Source: Streptomyces sp. MH60 (GTDB lineage: Bacteria; Actinomycetota; Actinomycetes; Streptomycetales; Streptomycetaceae). Taken from it: a DNA stretch of 64,000 nucleotides. Shown here one piece after another: positions 41,297 to 51,517 of the stretch. Within the stretch, counting starts at the first letter, position 1. Every line of letters starts with the position of its first letter. The stretch lies in contig NZ_MULI01000006.1 in the NCBI RefSeq assembly GCF_002939385.1, positions 1 to 64,000 on the forward strand. The letters run 5' to 3'. Position numbers and translations under genes: made by a program. The notes under the pieces are model-generated. The model saw only the letters and a program-made list of their open reading frames with translations. It did no database searches and was not told where the DNA came from.

Positions 41297-42745
41297 TCAC
41301 TGGTGCTTGTAGTGCTTGATCGACGAGTCCTTGGCGGCTTCGTCGGCGTAGCCCTGGATCTTCTTGATGGTCTCGGCCGGGGTCATCCGGCCCGCCATCA
41401 TCTCGCCCAGGCAGGAGACGCCGATCTTCTCCTTCTGGAGCTGCACGTACCAGTCCTGCATGCGCGGGTTCACCACGTTGTCGCCGGCCAGCTCCAGCGC
41501 CGCGACGCCCGACTTGAGGCCCGGGGTCAGCTCGATGCCGTCGGTGCCGCCGTTGTAGGCGCTCAGGGACTTCACCTTGCTGGTGAAGTTCTTGGAGGAC
41601 GCCTCGCTGAGCATGATGCGCAGCTGCTCCATGCCGCCGGCCCCGTTGGCCGCCTTGGCCGGCACGATGAAGGGCTCGCCGCCGGACGCCCAGATGGTGC
41701 CGAAGGGCATCTTGTCGGAGTCGTCGATGCCGGGCGGCGCGGAGACGGCGAGGTCGAAGTCGGCGGGGATGACCTTGGCCGACTCGTTCTCCACCCAGGA
41801 GCCGTTGGGGATGAACAGGGCCTTGCCCTTGGCCCACGCGGTCTGCGACTGGATGTGGTCCAGGCCCGGGGTGCCCTTGAGGATGTAGCCCTTCTTGTAC
41901 AGCTCGTACCAGGCCTCGAAGACCGTCTTGACCGCCGGGTGCTTCCAGGCGTTGGGCTCGAGGTTGTCGATGGCGTTCAGCACCTCGACGCCGCCGACCT
42001 TGGCGATCATCGGGGACATCGAGAAGGGGATGTAGTACGGGTACTTGCCGGCGTAGGTCCAGCCGGCCATGCCCTTCTTCTTGGCCTTGGCGCAGACCGC
42101 GAGCATCTCGTCCCAGGTCTTGGGGTACTCCGCGTCCAGGGAGTCCAGGGCCTTCTGGGAGTACCAGTTGCCGTACACCGTGTAGGCGTAGTACATGATC
42201 CAGACCGGGTCGCCGTCGAACTGGCCCATCTCCACGATGCCGGGGCGCAGCGTGTCGCGGACCTTCTTGTTCGGGTCGTCGTAGGACGGGGCGTCGAGCA
42301 GCGGGGTGAGGTCGGCGAGCTGCTTCTTGCCGACCAGGACGCCCATGTCCATCTGCTCGGCGCCGGAGTTGTCGACGAGGTCGGGCGGGTTGCCGCCGTT
42401 GAAGCGCGGCTGGAGGGTGGACTGGATCTTCTGGGTGGCGGCGAACTTCACCTTGGCCTTCGGGAAGGCCTTCTCGTACAGCTTCACGGCGTCCTCGGCG
42501 TACTCCTTGCCGAAGCCGCCGTCGAAGAGGACGAATTCCATCTGGGCGCTGTCGTTGACCGCGAGCGGGTTCTTGGCGGACTTCTCGCCCGCCTCGGCCT
42601 TCTTCTGGTCGTCCCCGCCGCCGCTCGCGCAGGCGGACAGGAAGCTCATCGTGGGTACGGAGATCAGGCCGAGCGCGGCAGACCGCTTGATCAGATCGCG
42701 GCGGCCGACGCCCCTACCGTTGTTCTCGGCGGAAGTGGATCCCAT
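41297..42745 (-). CDS. ngcE: Chitobiose/N-acetylglucosamine-binding lipoprotein (NgcE-like)
   Basis: 482 residues. A twin-arginine signal RRDLIKR at 15-21 and lipobox LSAC (C39) show Tat export and lipid anchoring, as in other Streptomyces NgcE and DasA-type proteins. The mature part is a CUT1 solute-binding protein: FVLFDGGFGKEYAEDAVKLY, FNGGNPPDLVDNSG, YAYTVYGNWYSQKAL and FIPNGSWVENE. It delivers GlcNAc oligomers to NgcF/NgcG. The ATG at 42745 follows GAGGA. Upstream codons in the frame reach 43723 but cross the divergent promoter region and are not coding. With the chitinase gene nearby it completes a breakdown-and-uptake route. Confidence 0.87.
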   Translation of the reverse strand: MGSTSAENNGRGVGRRDLIKRSAALGLISVPTMSFLSACASGGGDDQKKAEAGEKSAKNPLAVNDSAQMEFVLFDGGFGKEYAEDAVKLYEKAFPKAKVKFAATQKIQSTLQPRFNGGNPPDLVDNSGAEQMDMGVLVGKKQLADLTPLLDAPSYDDPNKKVRDTLRPGIVEMGQFDGDPVWIMYYAYTVYGNWYSQKALDSLDAEYPKTWDEMLAVCAKAKKKGMAGWTYAGKYPYYIPFSMSPMIAKVGGVEVLNAIDNLEPNAWKHPAVKTVFEAWYELYKKGYILKGTPGLDHIQSQTAWAKGKALFIPNGSWVENESAKVIPADFDLAVSAPPGIDDSDKMPFGTIWASGGEPFIVPAKAANGAGGMEQLRIMLSEASSKNFTSKVKSLSAYNGGTDGIELTPGLKSGVAALELAGDNVVNPRMQDWYVQLQKEKIGVSCLGEMMAGRMTPAETIKKIQGYADEAAKDSSIKHYKHQ

Positions 42746-42931
42746 GCTCAAGTCCTCGCCTTCTCCAGGACTCAGGCGGTGAACCGGATCCTCCCGGCAC
42801 CGCGATCGGGTCACGCTGGGTCGTGCAGGAAATGCGGGTACTGCTTGTGCGGTCACAGATACTGTCACCGCTGATCGGGCGCCTTGGACGGTTCCTCGTC
42901 GCGGTTCCCCCCGTATCCCCCGGTGGCCGAC

Positions 42932-42943
42932 AGGTATAGTCCA
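42932..42943 (-). promoter_or_regulatory. Weak DasR-like site upstream of ngcE
   Basis: On the minus strand TGGACTATACCT matches 9 of 12 bases of TGGTCTAGACCA and lies about 190 bases before the ngcE start. The context supports it but the match is imperfect. Confidence 0.35.
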
Positions 42944-43134
42944 CTTTCCGTCGGCGGAGCAAGATCGAATGCAAGGTTCGCGGTACGTCTTTTCCGAGTT
43001 GAGACCTCCCGGAAATATGAACGGCCGGTGCGCCGCATGCCGGAGGAATCCCTGCCATAAGCACCGAATGCCACATCCAACACCCTTGACATCACATGCC
43101 ACTTGACCCCTACTGGTCCTTGCGCAGTTGATTT

Positions 43135-43146
43135 GACAACGTTGTC
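43135..43146. promoter_or_regulatory. LacI-family operator-like palindrome upstream of the GH92 gene
   Basis: GACAACGTTGTC is a perfect 12-base palindrome with the central CG of LacI/GalR-family sites, 27 bases before the GH92 ATG. Repression by a LacI-type sugar regulator encoded elsewhere is likely. Confidence 0.55.
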
Positions 43147-43172
43147 CCACGCGCAGGGAGGGTGGCCAGGAC

Positions 43173-46100
43173 ATGCAGTACAGAGTTCGGCACAGATGGG
43201 GTCCGGCGGTCGTCATGACGACCGCCTTCGCCTTGGCGGTGGGTTCCCAGGGGGCGGCGGTCGCGCTGCCGGACGCGCCCGCCAAGGCCGACCGGGGGTT
43301 CGCGTCGTCCTTCGAGGCCGACGACCCGGCTCCGGACTGGACCGACACCGTCGACACCGGCGCGGACGGCGGCAAGCGGGCCTCCGGTGTGGACGGCGGA
43401 TACAGCACCGGCATACCCGGCAACGTCACCGAGAACGTCACCGGCGTGCGCGCCAGCGCCGAGAACACGGGCGGCCGGGAGGTGAAGGAGAACCTCGTCG
43501 ACAACGAGCCGGCCACCAAGTGGCTCACCTTCGCGCCCACCGGCTGGGTGGAGTTCGACCTCGACGCGCCGACGAAGATCGCCAAGTACGCCCTCACCTC
43601 GGCCAACGACCACGACGAGCGCGACCCGCTGGACTGGACGCTGAAGGGGTCGGCCGACGGCGAGAACTGGCAGACGCTGGACACCCGCTCCGGGGAGCAC
43701 TTCGCCGAGCGCTTCCAGACCAAGACCTACGAACTCGCGAAGAGCGCCGAGTTCCAGCACTTCCGGCTGGAGATCACCAAGAACAACGGGGCCGGCGACG
43801 CGCTCCAGCTCGCCGACGTGCAGCTGGCCACCAGCGCCACCGAGGTCCCCACGCCCGAGGACATGCTGTCCTTCGTCGACGAGGGCCCGGTGGGCTCGCC
43901 GACCGCGAAGGCGAACGCCGGGTTCACCGGCACCCACGCGCTGCGCTACGCGGGCCGGCACACCGCGGACGGCCGGGGCTACTCGTACAACAAGATCTTC
44001 GACGTGAACGTCAAGGTCGACCGGCGCAGCGAACTGTCGTACAAGATCTTCCCGTCGATGGCCGACGGCGACCTCGACTACGACGCCACGAACGTCTCCG
44101 TCGACCTCGCCTTCACCGACGGCACCTACCTGAGCGACCTCAAGGCCACCGACCAGCACGGGTTCCCGCTGACGCCGCGCGGTCAGGGCGACGCCAAGAT
44201 CCTCTACGTGAACCAGTGGAACAGCGTCGAGTCGGGCATCGGCTCGGTCGCGGCCGGCAAGACCGTCGACCGGATCCTGGTGGCGTACGACTCCCCCAAG
44301 GGCCCGGCGAAGTTCCGCGGCTGGCTGGACGACGTGCGCATCGAGCGGGCCGCGCCCGAGCGTCCCAAGGCCCACCTGTCCGACTACGCGCTCACCACCC
44401 GCGGCACCAACTCCAGCGGCAGCTTCTCGCGCGGCAACAACTTCCCCGCGACCGCCGTGCCGCACGGCTTCAACTTCTGGACGCCGGTGACCAACGCCGG
44501 TTCGCTCAGCTGGATCTACGAGTACGCGAGCGGCAACAACGACGACAACCTGCCCACCGTGCAGGCGTTCGCCGCGAGCCATGAACCGAGCCCCTGGATG
44601 GGCGACCGGCAGACCTTCCAGGTGATGCCGTCGGCCGCCTCCGGTACCCCGGACACCGGCCGGGACGCCCGCGAGCTGGCCTTCCGGCACGAGAACGAGA
44701 CGGCCAGGCCGTACTACTACGGGGTGCGGTTCGAGAACGGCGTCAAGGCCGAGATGGCGCCGACCGACCACGCGGCGATGATGCGCTTCACCTACCCCGG
44801 TGACGACGCGAGCGTCATCTTCGACAACGTCAACGACCAGGCCGGCCTGACCCTGGACAAGGAGAACGGCACCTTCACCGGCTACTCGGACGTCAAGTCC
44901 GGCGGCTCCGCCGGTGCCACCCGCCTCTTCGTCTACGGCGAGTTCGACAGCTCGGTCACCGGCGGCGACTCCAGCGGCGTCAAGGGCCACCTGCGCTTCG
45001 ACGCCGGCCGGGACCACGCGGTGACGCTGCGCATCGCCACCTCGCTGATCAGCGTCGACCAGGCGAAGGACAACCTGCGCCAGGAGCTGCCGAAGCGCGC
45101 CTCCTTCGACAAGGTCAAGCGCGACGCCCAGAAGCAGTGGGACGAGATCCTCGGCAAGGTCGAGGTCGAGGGCGCCACGCAGGACCAGCTGACCACGCTG
45201 TACTCCGGCCTCTACCGGCTGTACCTGTACCCGAACGCGGGCCACGAGAAGGTCGACGGCAGGTACAAGTACGCCTCCCCGTTCTCCAAGGCGGTCAAGG
45301 AGAACACGCCGACCGAGACCGGCGCCAAGATCGTGGACGGCAAGGTCTACGTCAACAACGGCTTCTGGGACACGTACCGGACCGCCTGGCCCGCGTACTC
45401 CTTCCTCACCCCGTCCCAGGCCGGTGAGCTGGTCGACGGCTTCGTGCAGCAGTACAAGGACGGCGGCTGGACCTCGCGCTGGTCCTCCCCCGGCTACGCG
45501 GACCTGATGACCGGCACCTCCTCCGACGTGGCCTTCGCCGACGCCTACGTCAAGGGCGTCGACTTCGACGCGAAGGCGGCGTACGACGCGGCGGTCAAGA
45601 ACGCCACCGTCGTGCCGCCGTCCTCGGGCGTGGGCCGCAAGGGCATGGAGACCTCGCCGTTCCTCGGCTACGCCGGTACCGAGACGCACGAGGGCCTGTC
45701 CTGGTCGCTGGAGGGCTACCTCAACGACTACGGCATCGCCAAGATGGGCGAGAAGCTCTACAAGGAGACCGGCGAGAAGCGGTACAAGGACGAGTCCGCG
45801 TACTTCCTCAACCGCGCCCAGGACTACGTCAACCTCTTCGACGCGAAGGCGGGCTTCTTCCAGGGCAAGGACAACAAGGGCAACTGGCGCGTGGCCTCCG
45901 AGAAGTACGACCCGCGCGTGTGGGGCTACGACTACACGGAGACCAACGGCTGGGGCTACGCCTTCACCGCCCCGCAGGACAGCCGGGGCCTGGCCAACCT
46001 GTACGGCGGCCGGGACGGCCTCGGCGACAAGCTCGACGCGTACCTGTCCACCCCGGAGACCGCTTCCCCGGACCTGAAGGGCTCCTACGGCGGGGTCATC

Positions 46101-46979
46101 CACGAGATGGTCGAGGCGCGGGACGTCCGCATGGGCATGTACGGGCACTCCAACCAGGTCGCCCACCACGCCCTGTACATGTACGACGCGGCCGGGCAGC
46201 CGTACAAGACGCAGAAGAACATCCGCGAGGTGCTCCAGCGGCTGTACACCGGCAGCGACATCGGCCAGGGCTACCACGGCGACGAGGACAACGGCGAGCA
46301 GTCGGCCTGGTTCCTCTTCTCCTCGCTCGGCTTCTACCCCCTGGTGATGGGCAGCGGCGAGTACGCCGTCGGGTCCCCGCTGTTCACCAAGGCGACGGTG
46401 CACCTGGAGAACGGCCGCAAGCTGGTCGTCAAGGCGCCGAAGAACAGCACGAAGAACGTCTACGTGCAGGGCCTGAAGGTCAACGGCAAGCGCTGGAACT
46501 CCACTTCGCTCCCCCACTCGCTGATCGCGAAGGGCGGCGTCCTGGAGTTCGACATGGGCGCGAAGCCCTCCTCGTGGGGCACGGGCGAGAAGGCGGCGCC
46601 GCCGTCGATCACCCAGGGCGACGAGGTGCCGGCCCCGCGCACCGACGCGATCACGGGCCAGGGCGCGCTGTTCGACAACACCTCGGCGACGGACGCGAAC
46701 GTGACGTCGGTGGACCTGCCCGTGTCCGGCGAGGGCGCCGAGGCGGTCCAGTACACGCTCACCTCGTCGGCGGACCGCACCAAGGCCCCGACCGGCTGGA
46801 AGCTCCAGGGCTCGGCCGACGGCACCACCTGGCGGACGCTGGACGAGCGCTCCGGCGAGTCCTTCGCCTGGGACCGGCAGACGCGCGCGTTCTCGGTGAA
46901 GTCGCCGGGCACGTACGCGAAGTACCGGCTGGTCCTGGACGGCGAGCACACGCTGGCGGAGGTGGAACTGCTGGCCTGA
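43173..46979 (+). CDS. Secreted GH92 alpha-mannosidase with N- and C-terminal discoidin-like (F5/8 type C) domains
   Basis: 1268 residues. Signal peptide at 1-32 (AVGSQGAAVALPDAPA near cleavage). A discoidin-like sugar-binding domain lies at about 85-225 (ENLVDNEPATKWLTF, LTSANDHDERDPLDWTLKGS), then a linker, then the GH92 region at about 400-1120: NNFPATAVPHGFNFWTPVTN, TYRTAWPAYSFLTPSQAGEL and the catalytic-glutamate segment YHGDEDNGEQSAWFLFSSLG. A second discoidin-like domain closes the protein (about 1140-1268, TGWKLQGSADGTTWRTLDER). GH92 enzymes are calcium-dependent exo-alpha-mannosidases acting on N-glycans or yeast mannan. The ATG at 43173 follows GGGAGGG. Mannan foraging is likely, under LacI-type control. 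Confidence 0.9.
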   Translation: MQYRVRHRWGPAVVMTTAFALAVGSQGAAVALPDAPAKADRGFASSFEADDPAPDWTDTVDTGADGGKRASGVDGGYSTGIPGNVTENVTGVRASAENTGGREVKENLVDNEPATKWLTFAPTGWVEFDLDAPTKIAKYALTSANDHDERDPLDWTLKGSADGENWQTLDTRSGEHFAERFQTKTYELAKSAEFQHFRLEITKNNGAGDALQLADVQLATSATEVPTPEDMLSFVDEGPVGSPTAKANAGFTGTHALRYAGRHTADGRGYSYNKIFDVNVKVDRRSELSYKIFPSMADGDLDYDATNVSVDLAFTDGTYLSDLKATDQHGFPLTPRGQGDAKILYVNQWNSVESGIGSVAAGKTVDRILVAYDSPKGPAKFRGWLDDVRIERAAPERPKAHLSDYALTTRGTNSSGSFSRGNNFPATAVPHGFNFWTPVTNAGSLSWIYEYASGNNDDNLPTVQAFAASHEPSPWMGDRQTFQVMPSAASGTPDTGRDARELAFRHENETARPYYYGVRFENGVKAEMAPTDHAAMMRFTYPGDDASVIFDNVNDQAGLTLDKENGTFTGYSDVKSGGSAGATRLFVYGEFDSSVTGGDSSGVKGHLRFDAGRDHAVTLRIATSLISVDQAKDNLRQELPKRASFDKVKRDAQKQWDEILGKVEVEGATQDQLTTLYSGLYRLYLYPNAGHEKVDGRYKYASPFSKAVKENTPTETGAKIVDGKVYVNNGFWDTYRTAWPAYSFLTPSQAGELVDGFVQQYKDGGWTSRWSSPGYADLMTGTSSDVAFADAYVKGVDFDAKAAYDAAVKNATVVPPSSGVGRKGMETSPFLGYAGTETHEGLSWSLEGYLNDYGIAKMGEKLYKETGEKRYKDESAYFLNRAQDYVNLFDAKAGFFQGKDNKGNWRVASEKYDPRVWGYDYTETNGWGYAFTAPQDSRGLANLYGGRDGLGDKLDAYLSTPETASPDLKGSYGGVIHEMVEARDVRMGMYGHSNQVAHHALYMYDAAGQPYKTQKNIREVLQRLYTGSDIGQGYHGDEDNGEQSAWFLFSSLGFYPLVMGSGEYAVGSPLFTKATVHLENGRKLVVKAPKNSTKNVYVQGLKVNGKRWNSTSLPHSLIAKGGVLEFDMGAKPSSWGTGEKAAPPSITQGDEVPAPRTDAITGQGALFDNTSATDANVTSVDLPVSGEGAEAVQYTLTSSADRTKAPTGWKLQGSADGTTWRTLDERSGESFAWDRQTRAFSVKSPGTYAKYRLVLDGEHTLAEVELLA

Positions 46980-47004
46980 ACCCGAAGGTGAGCAGGGAAT
47001 GACA

Positions 47005-47040
47005 TTGCGGGGTACGCCGGGCGACCGGCGTACCCCGCAA
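47005..47040 (+). terminator. Strong terminator of the GH92 gene
   Basis: A 16-base-pair perfect stem (arm one TTGCGGGGTACGCCGG) closes on a GCGA tetraloop, 25 bases after the stop codon. Confidence 0.85.
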
Positions 47041-47110
47041 AAGGTTGTACGCCCCACGTTGCACTTGCGTACCTGTTCTGTACCGCTCTCGTCCCCGGCC
47101 GTAAATCTGG

Positions 47111-47138
47111 TTGACCTGTGAACGTCATGTGTAAGGAT
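47111..47138 (+). promoter_or_regulatory. Putative vegetative promoter of the FG-GAP-like gene
   Basis: TTGACC at 47111-47116 and AAGGAT at 47133-47138, 16 bases apart, about 70 bases before the GTG start. A good match to Streptomyces HrdB promoters. Confidence 0.5.
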
Positions 47139-47209
47139 CACGAAGTATCCCGGGATCCTGCGGACTTACCCGTCCGTGATCCCTCCGCATGACCAAATGG
47201 AGGATCCAC

Positions 47210-48145
47210 GTGGCCAAAAGCTCCGGCCTGAACACGCGTCGCGCCCTGGCGCGTGCCACGGCTGCGGCGCTCACTGCCGCACTGGTGGCGACCGGTACGA
47301 GTGCCGCGGTCGCCGCCGACGGCCCCGGGCGTTCCACCTCGAAGACGCCCGTCGACGCGAAGGCGTCGGACGCCTCGAAGTTCGGCGCAGGCGCCGCCGA
47401 GGACGAGTACGCCCCCGTCAACCCGCTCTTCGGCACGGACGCCAGCGGCGTACTGTGGGCCTACCTGCCCGACTTCAAGGGCGGTCTTGACTCCGAGCGG
47501 ATCTGGAACGGCTCCGGCTGGCAGAACACCCGCTTCATCACGCAGGTCGACCACGACAACGACGGCTCCTCGGACGGCATCTGGGACGTCACCGGCAACC
47601 AGCTCAGCTACACGCAGTGGGGTGACGACTTCCAGCAGCTGGTGGGCAACGGTTGGAACATCTACGACCGTCTGCTCTCCGCCGGCAACCTCGGTGGCGC
47701 CGGCGCCGACGACCTGCTCGCCCGAGACAAGTCCGGCGTGCTGTACCTGTACCTGGGCTACGGCAACGGCAAGCTGACCCAGCGCTACAAGGTCGGCGGC
47801 GGATGGAACGCCTACACGCACATCGCGGGCCAGGGCGACCTGACCGGTGACGGCAAGGACGACATCGTCGCCAAGGACAGCTCCGGCGTGCTGTGGCTCT
47901 ACAAGGGCACCGGCAACTACAAGGCGCCGTTCACGTCCCGCACCCGCGTCGGCGGTGGCTGGAACACGTACAACAACATCCTCTCCGTCGGCGACATCGA
48001 CATCGACGGCATCACCGATGTGGTCGCGCGCGACAAGAACGGTGCGCTGTACCTGTACAAGGGCACCGGCAACGCCGCTTCCCCGTTCAAGTCCCGGGTG
48101 AAGATCGGCAGCGGTGGCTGGAACACGTACCGCCTGATGTTCTGA
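47210..48145 (+). CDS. Secreted FG-GAP/VCBS-like (tachylectin-type) repeat protein
   Basis: 311 residues. The GTG at 47210 follows GGAGG by six bases; the ATG 21 bases upstream lacks a site. Signal peptide at 1-35 (RALARATAAALTAALVATGT). After a polar linker there are at least four repeats of about 45-50 residues of the form GDLTGDGKDDIVAKDSSGVLWLYKGTGN with V-G-G-G-W-N-T-Y (for example ADDLLARDKSGVLYLYLGYG, ITDVVARDKNGALYLYKGTG). The D-x-D-x-D-G-x-x-D loops are calcium-binding FG-GAP/VCBS motifs of a beta-propeller. Such proteins are common secreted Streptomyces proteins; sugar binding is possible, no enzyme motif is seen. Confidence 0.85.
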   Translation: MAKSSGLNTRRALARATAAALTAALVATGTSAAVAADGPGRSTSKTPVDAKASDASKFGAGAAEDEYAPVNPLFGTDASGVLWAYLPDFKGGLDSERIWNGSGWQNTRFITQVDHDNDGSSDGIWDVTGNQLSYTQWGDDFQQLVGNGWNIYDRLLSAGNLGGAGADDLLARDKSGVLYLYLGYGNGKLTQRYKVGGGWNAYTHIAGQGDLTGDGKDDIVAKDSSGVLWLYKGTGNYKAPFTSRTRVGGGWNTYNNILSVGDIDIDGITDVVARDKNGALYLYKGTGNAASPFKSRVKIGSGGWNTYRLMF

Positions 48146-48158
48146 GGCGAACAGACGC

Positions 48159-48194
48159 GAGGGCCGCGCTCCCGGCGACGGGAGTGCGGCCCTC
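48159..48194. terminator. Bidirectional terminator between the FG-GAP gene and aconitase
   Basis: GAGGGCCGCGCTCCCG (48159-48174) pairs with 48179-48194 around a GCGA loop, with a single G-T mismatch. It sits between convergent genes. Confidence 0.8.
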
Positions 48195-48212
48195 GGCTTG
48201 TGCGGCCGCCGC

Positions 48213-50942
<2,730 letters not shown>

Positions 50943-50994
50943 TTATGTGCGCGTACCACCGCATCCTGCCGCCACGCCCCCCCGGCCGATCCGC

Positions 50995-51013
50995 TAAGGT
51001 AAGGCTAAGTTAG
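50995..51013. promoter_or_regulatory. Iron-box-like (DmdR/IdeR) sequence upstream of aconitase
   Basis: TAAGGTAAGGCTAAGTTAG matches about 14 of 19 bases of the DmdR1/IdeR iron box TTAGGTTAGGCTAACCTAA, 68 bases before the acnA start. Plausible because the enzyme carries an iron-sulphur cluster. Confidence 0.5.
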
Positions 51014-51069
51014 GTAACCCTTACCGCCAGGCCTGGTAGCGGCGTGCGACTGCGGTACGCCTCGGCAGA

Positions 51070-51087
51070 TATCTCGATGTCGAGATA
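51070..51087. promoter_or_regulatory. Perfect palindromic operator TATCTCGA-TG-TCGAGATA
   Basis: Two 8-base arms around TG, about 145 bases upstream of acnA and 147 before the DUF4236 gene, within their 306-base divergent gap. The half site GAGATA recurs in the palindrome before the HTH-MurA gene. The form is typical of a dimeric regulator. Confidence 0.6.
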
Positions 51088-51233
51088 ACTCTAGTACATA
51101 GGGGCGGCCCGGTCATGTCCGGGCGCCGTGTGGCGTACGCCCCATCCCGGGTGACCCGTGCGGCCATCAGTACGCCGAACGGGGGTATCCGATGCGTGCC
51201 GGACCGACCCGGCACGACTCGGAAGGGGGCACG

Positions 51234-51431
51234 ATGCCGCTCACGTTCCGCAAGAGCTTCCGGATCCTCCCCGGAGTGCGGCTGAACATCAACAAGCGTT
51301 CGTGGTCCATCACGACCGGAGGCGGGAACGGCCCGCGCCACACCCGCAGCAGTACCGGACGACGTACGACATCGATGGATTTGCCGGGACCTTTCGGATG
51401 GCGTCGTACGACGACGAGCAGGCGCCGCTGA
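51234..51431 (+). CDS. Small DUF4236 protein
   Basis: 65 residues: MPLTFRKSFRILPGVRLNIN is the characteristic DUF4236 opening (F-R-K-S-F-x-I-x-P-G-V-R-x-N), followed by KRSWSITTGG and a serine/threonine/arginine-rich tail ending PFGWRRTTTS. The ATG at 51234 follows GGAAGGGGG. It is a short, basic, beta-rich protein of unknown function found across many bacteria, often alone. It is divergent from aconitase and 86 bases ahead of the HTH-MurA gene. Confidence 0.75.
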   Translation: MPLTFRKSFRILPGVRLNINKRSWSITTGGGNGPRHTRSSTGRRTTSMDLPGPFGWRRTTTSRRR

Positions 51432-51489
51432 GCCGTCACCAGCGGTTTCTTGACGTCACGTCACCCGAACGGACCCCCCGAGAGGCGCG

Positions 51490-51505
51490 ATCTCATATCT
51501 GAGAT
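51490..51505. promoter_or_regulatory. Inverted repeat ATCTCA-TATC-TGAGAT next to the HTH-MurA start
   Basis: The arms are perfect complements and end 13 bases before the ATG, which has no ribosome site, so the message may be nearly leaderless and the site would overlap the promoter. The encoded XRE-type HTH is an obvious candidate for autoregulation. Confidence 0.5.
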
Positions 51506-51517
51506 AGCCTCAACCTC

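Larger units (their letters stand above)
42746..43172. other. Divergent control region between ngcE and the GH92 gene
   Basis: 427 bases without a gene, locally poorer in G+C. It holds a dre-like site nearer ngcE and a LacI-type palindrome next to the GH92 start (separate entries). Nothing else is recognised. Confidence 0.5.

Noticed and set aside
40285..42745. A maltose-type assignment for the CUT1 transporter
   Set aside because: Gene order beside rok7B7 and the Tat-type NgcE-like lipoprotein fit the chitobiose/GlcNAc importer better, though substrate specificity cannot be proved from sequence.
42746..43723. A long N-terminal extension of NgcE upstream of 42745
   Set aside because: It would remove the Tat lipoprotein signal from the N-terminus and cross the divergent promoter and into the GH92 gene.
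43110..47141. A 1343-codon open frame on the minus strand opposite the GH92 gene
   Set aside because: Low-complexity valine/arginine/glycine-rich translation with no domain; the plus strand encodes a complete secreted enzyme.
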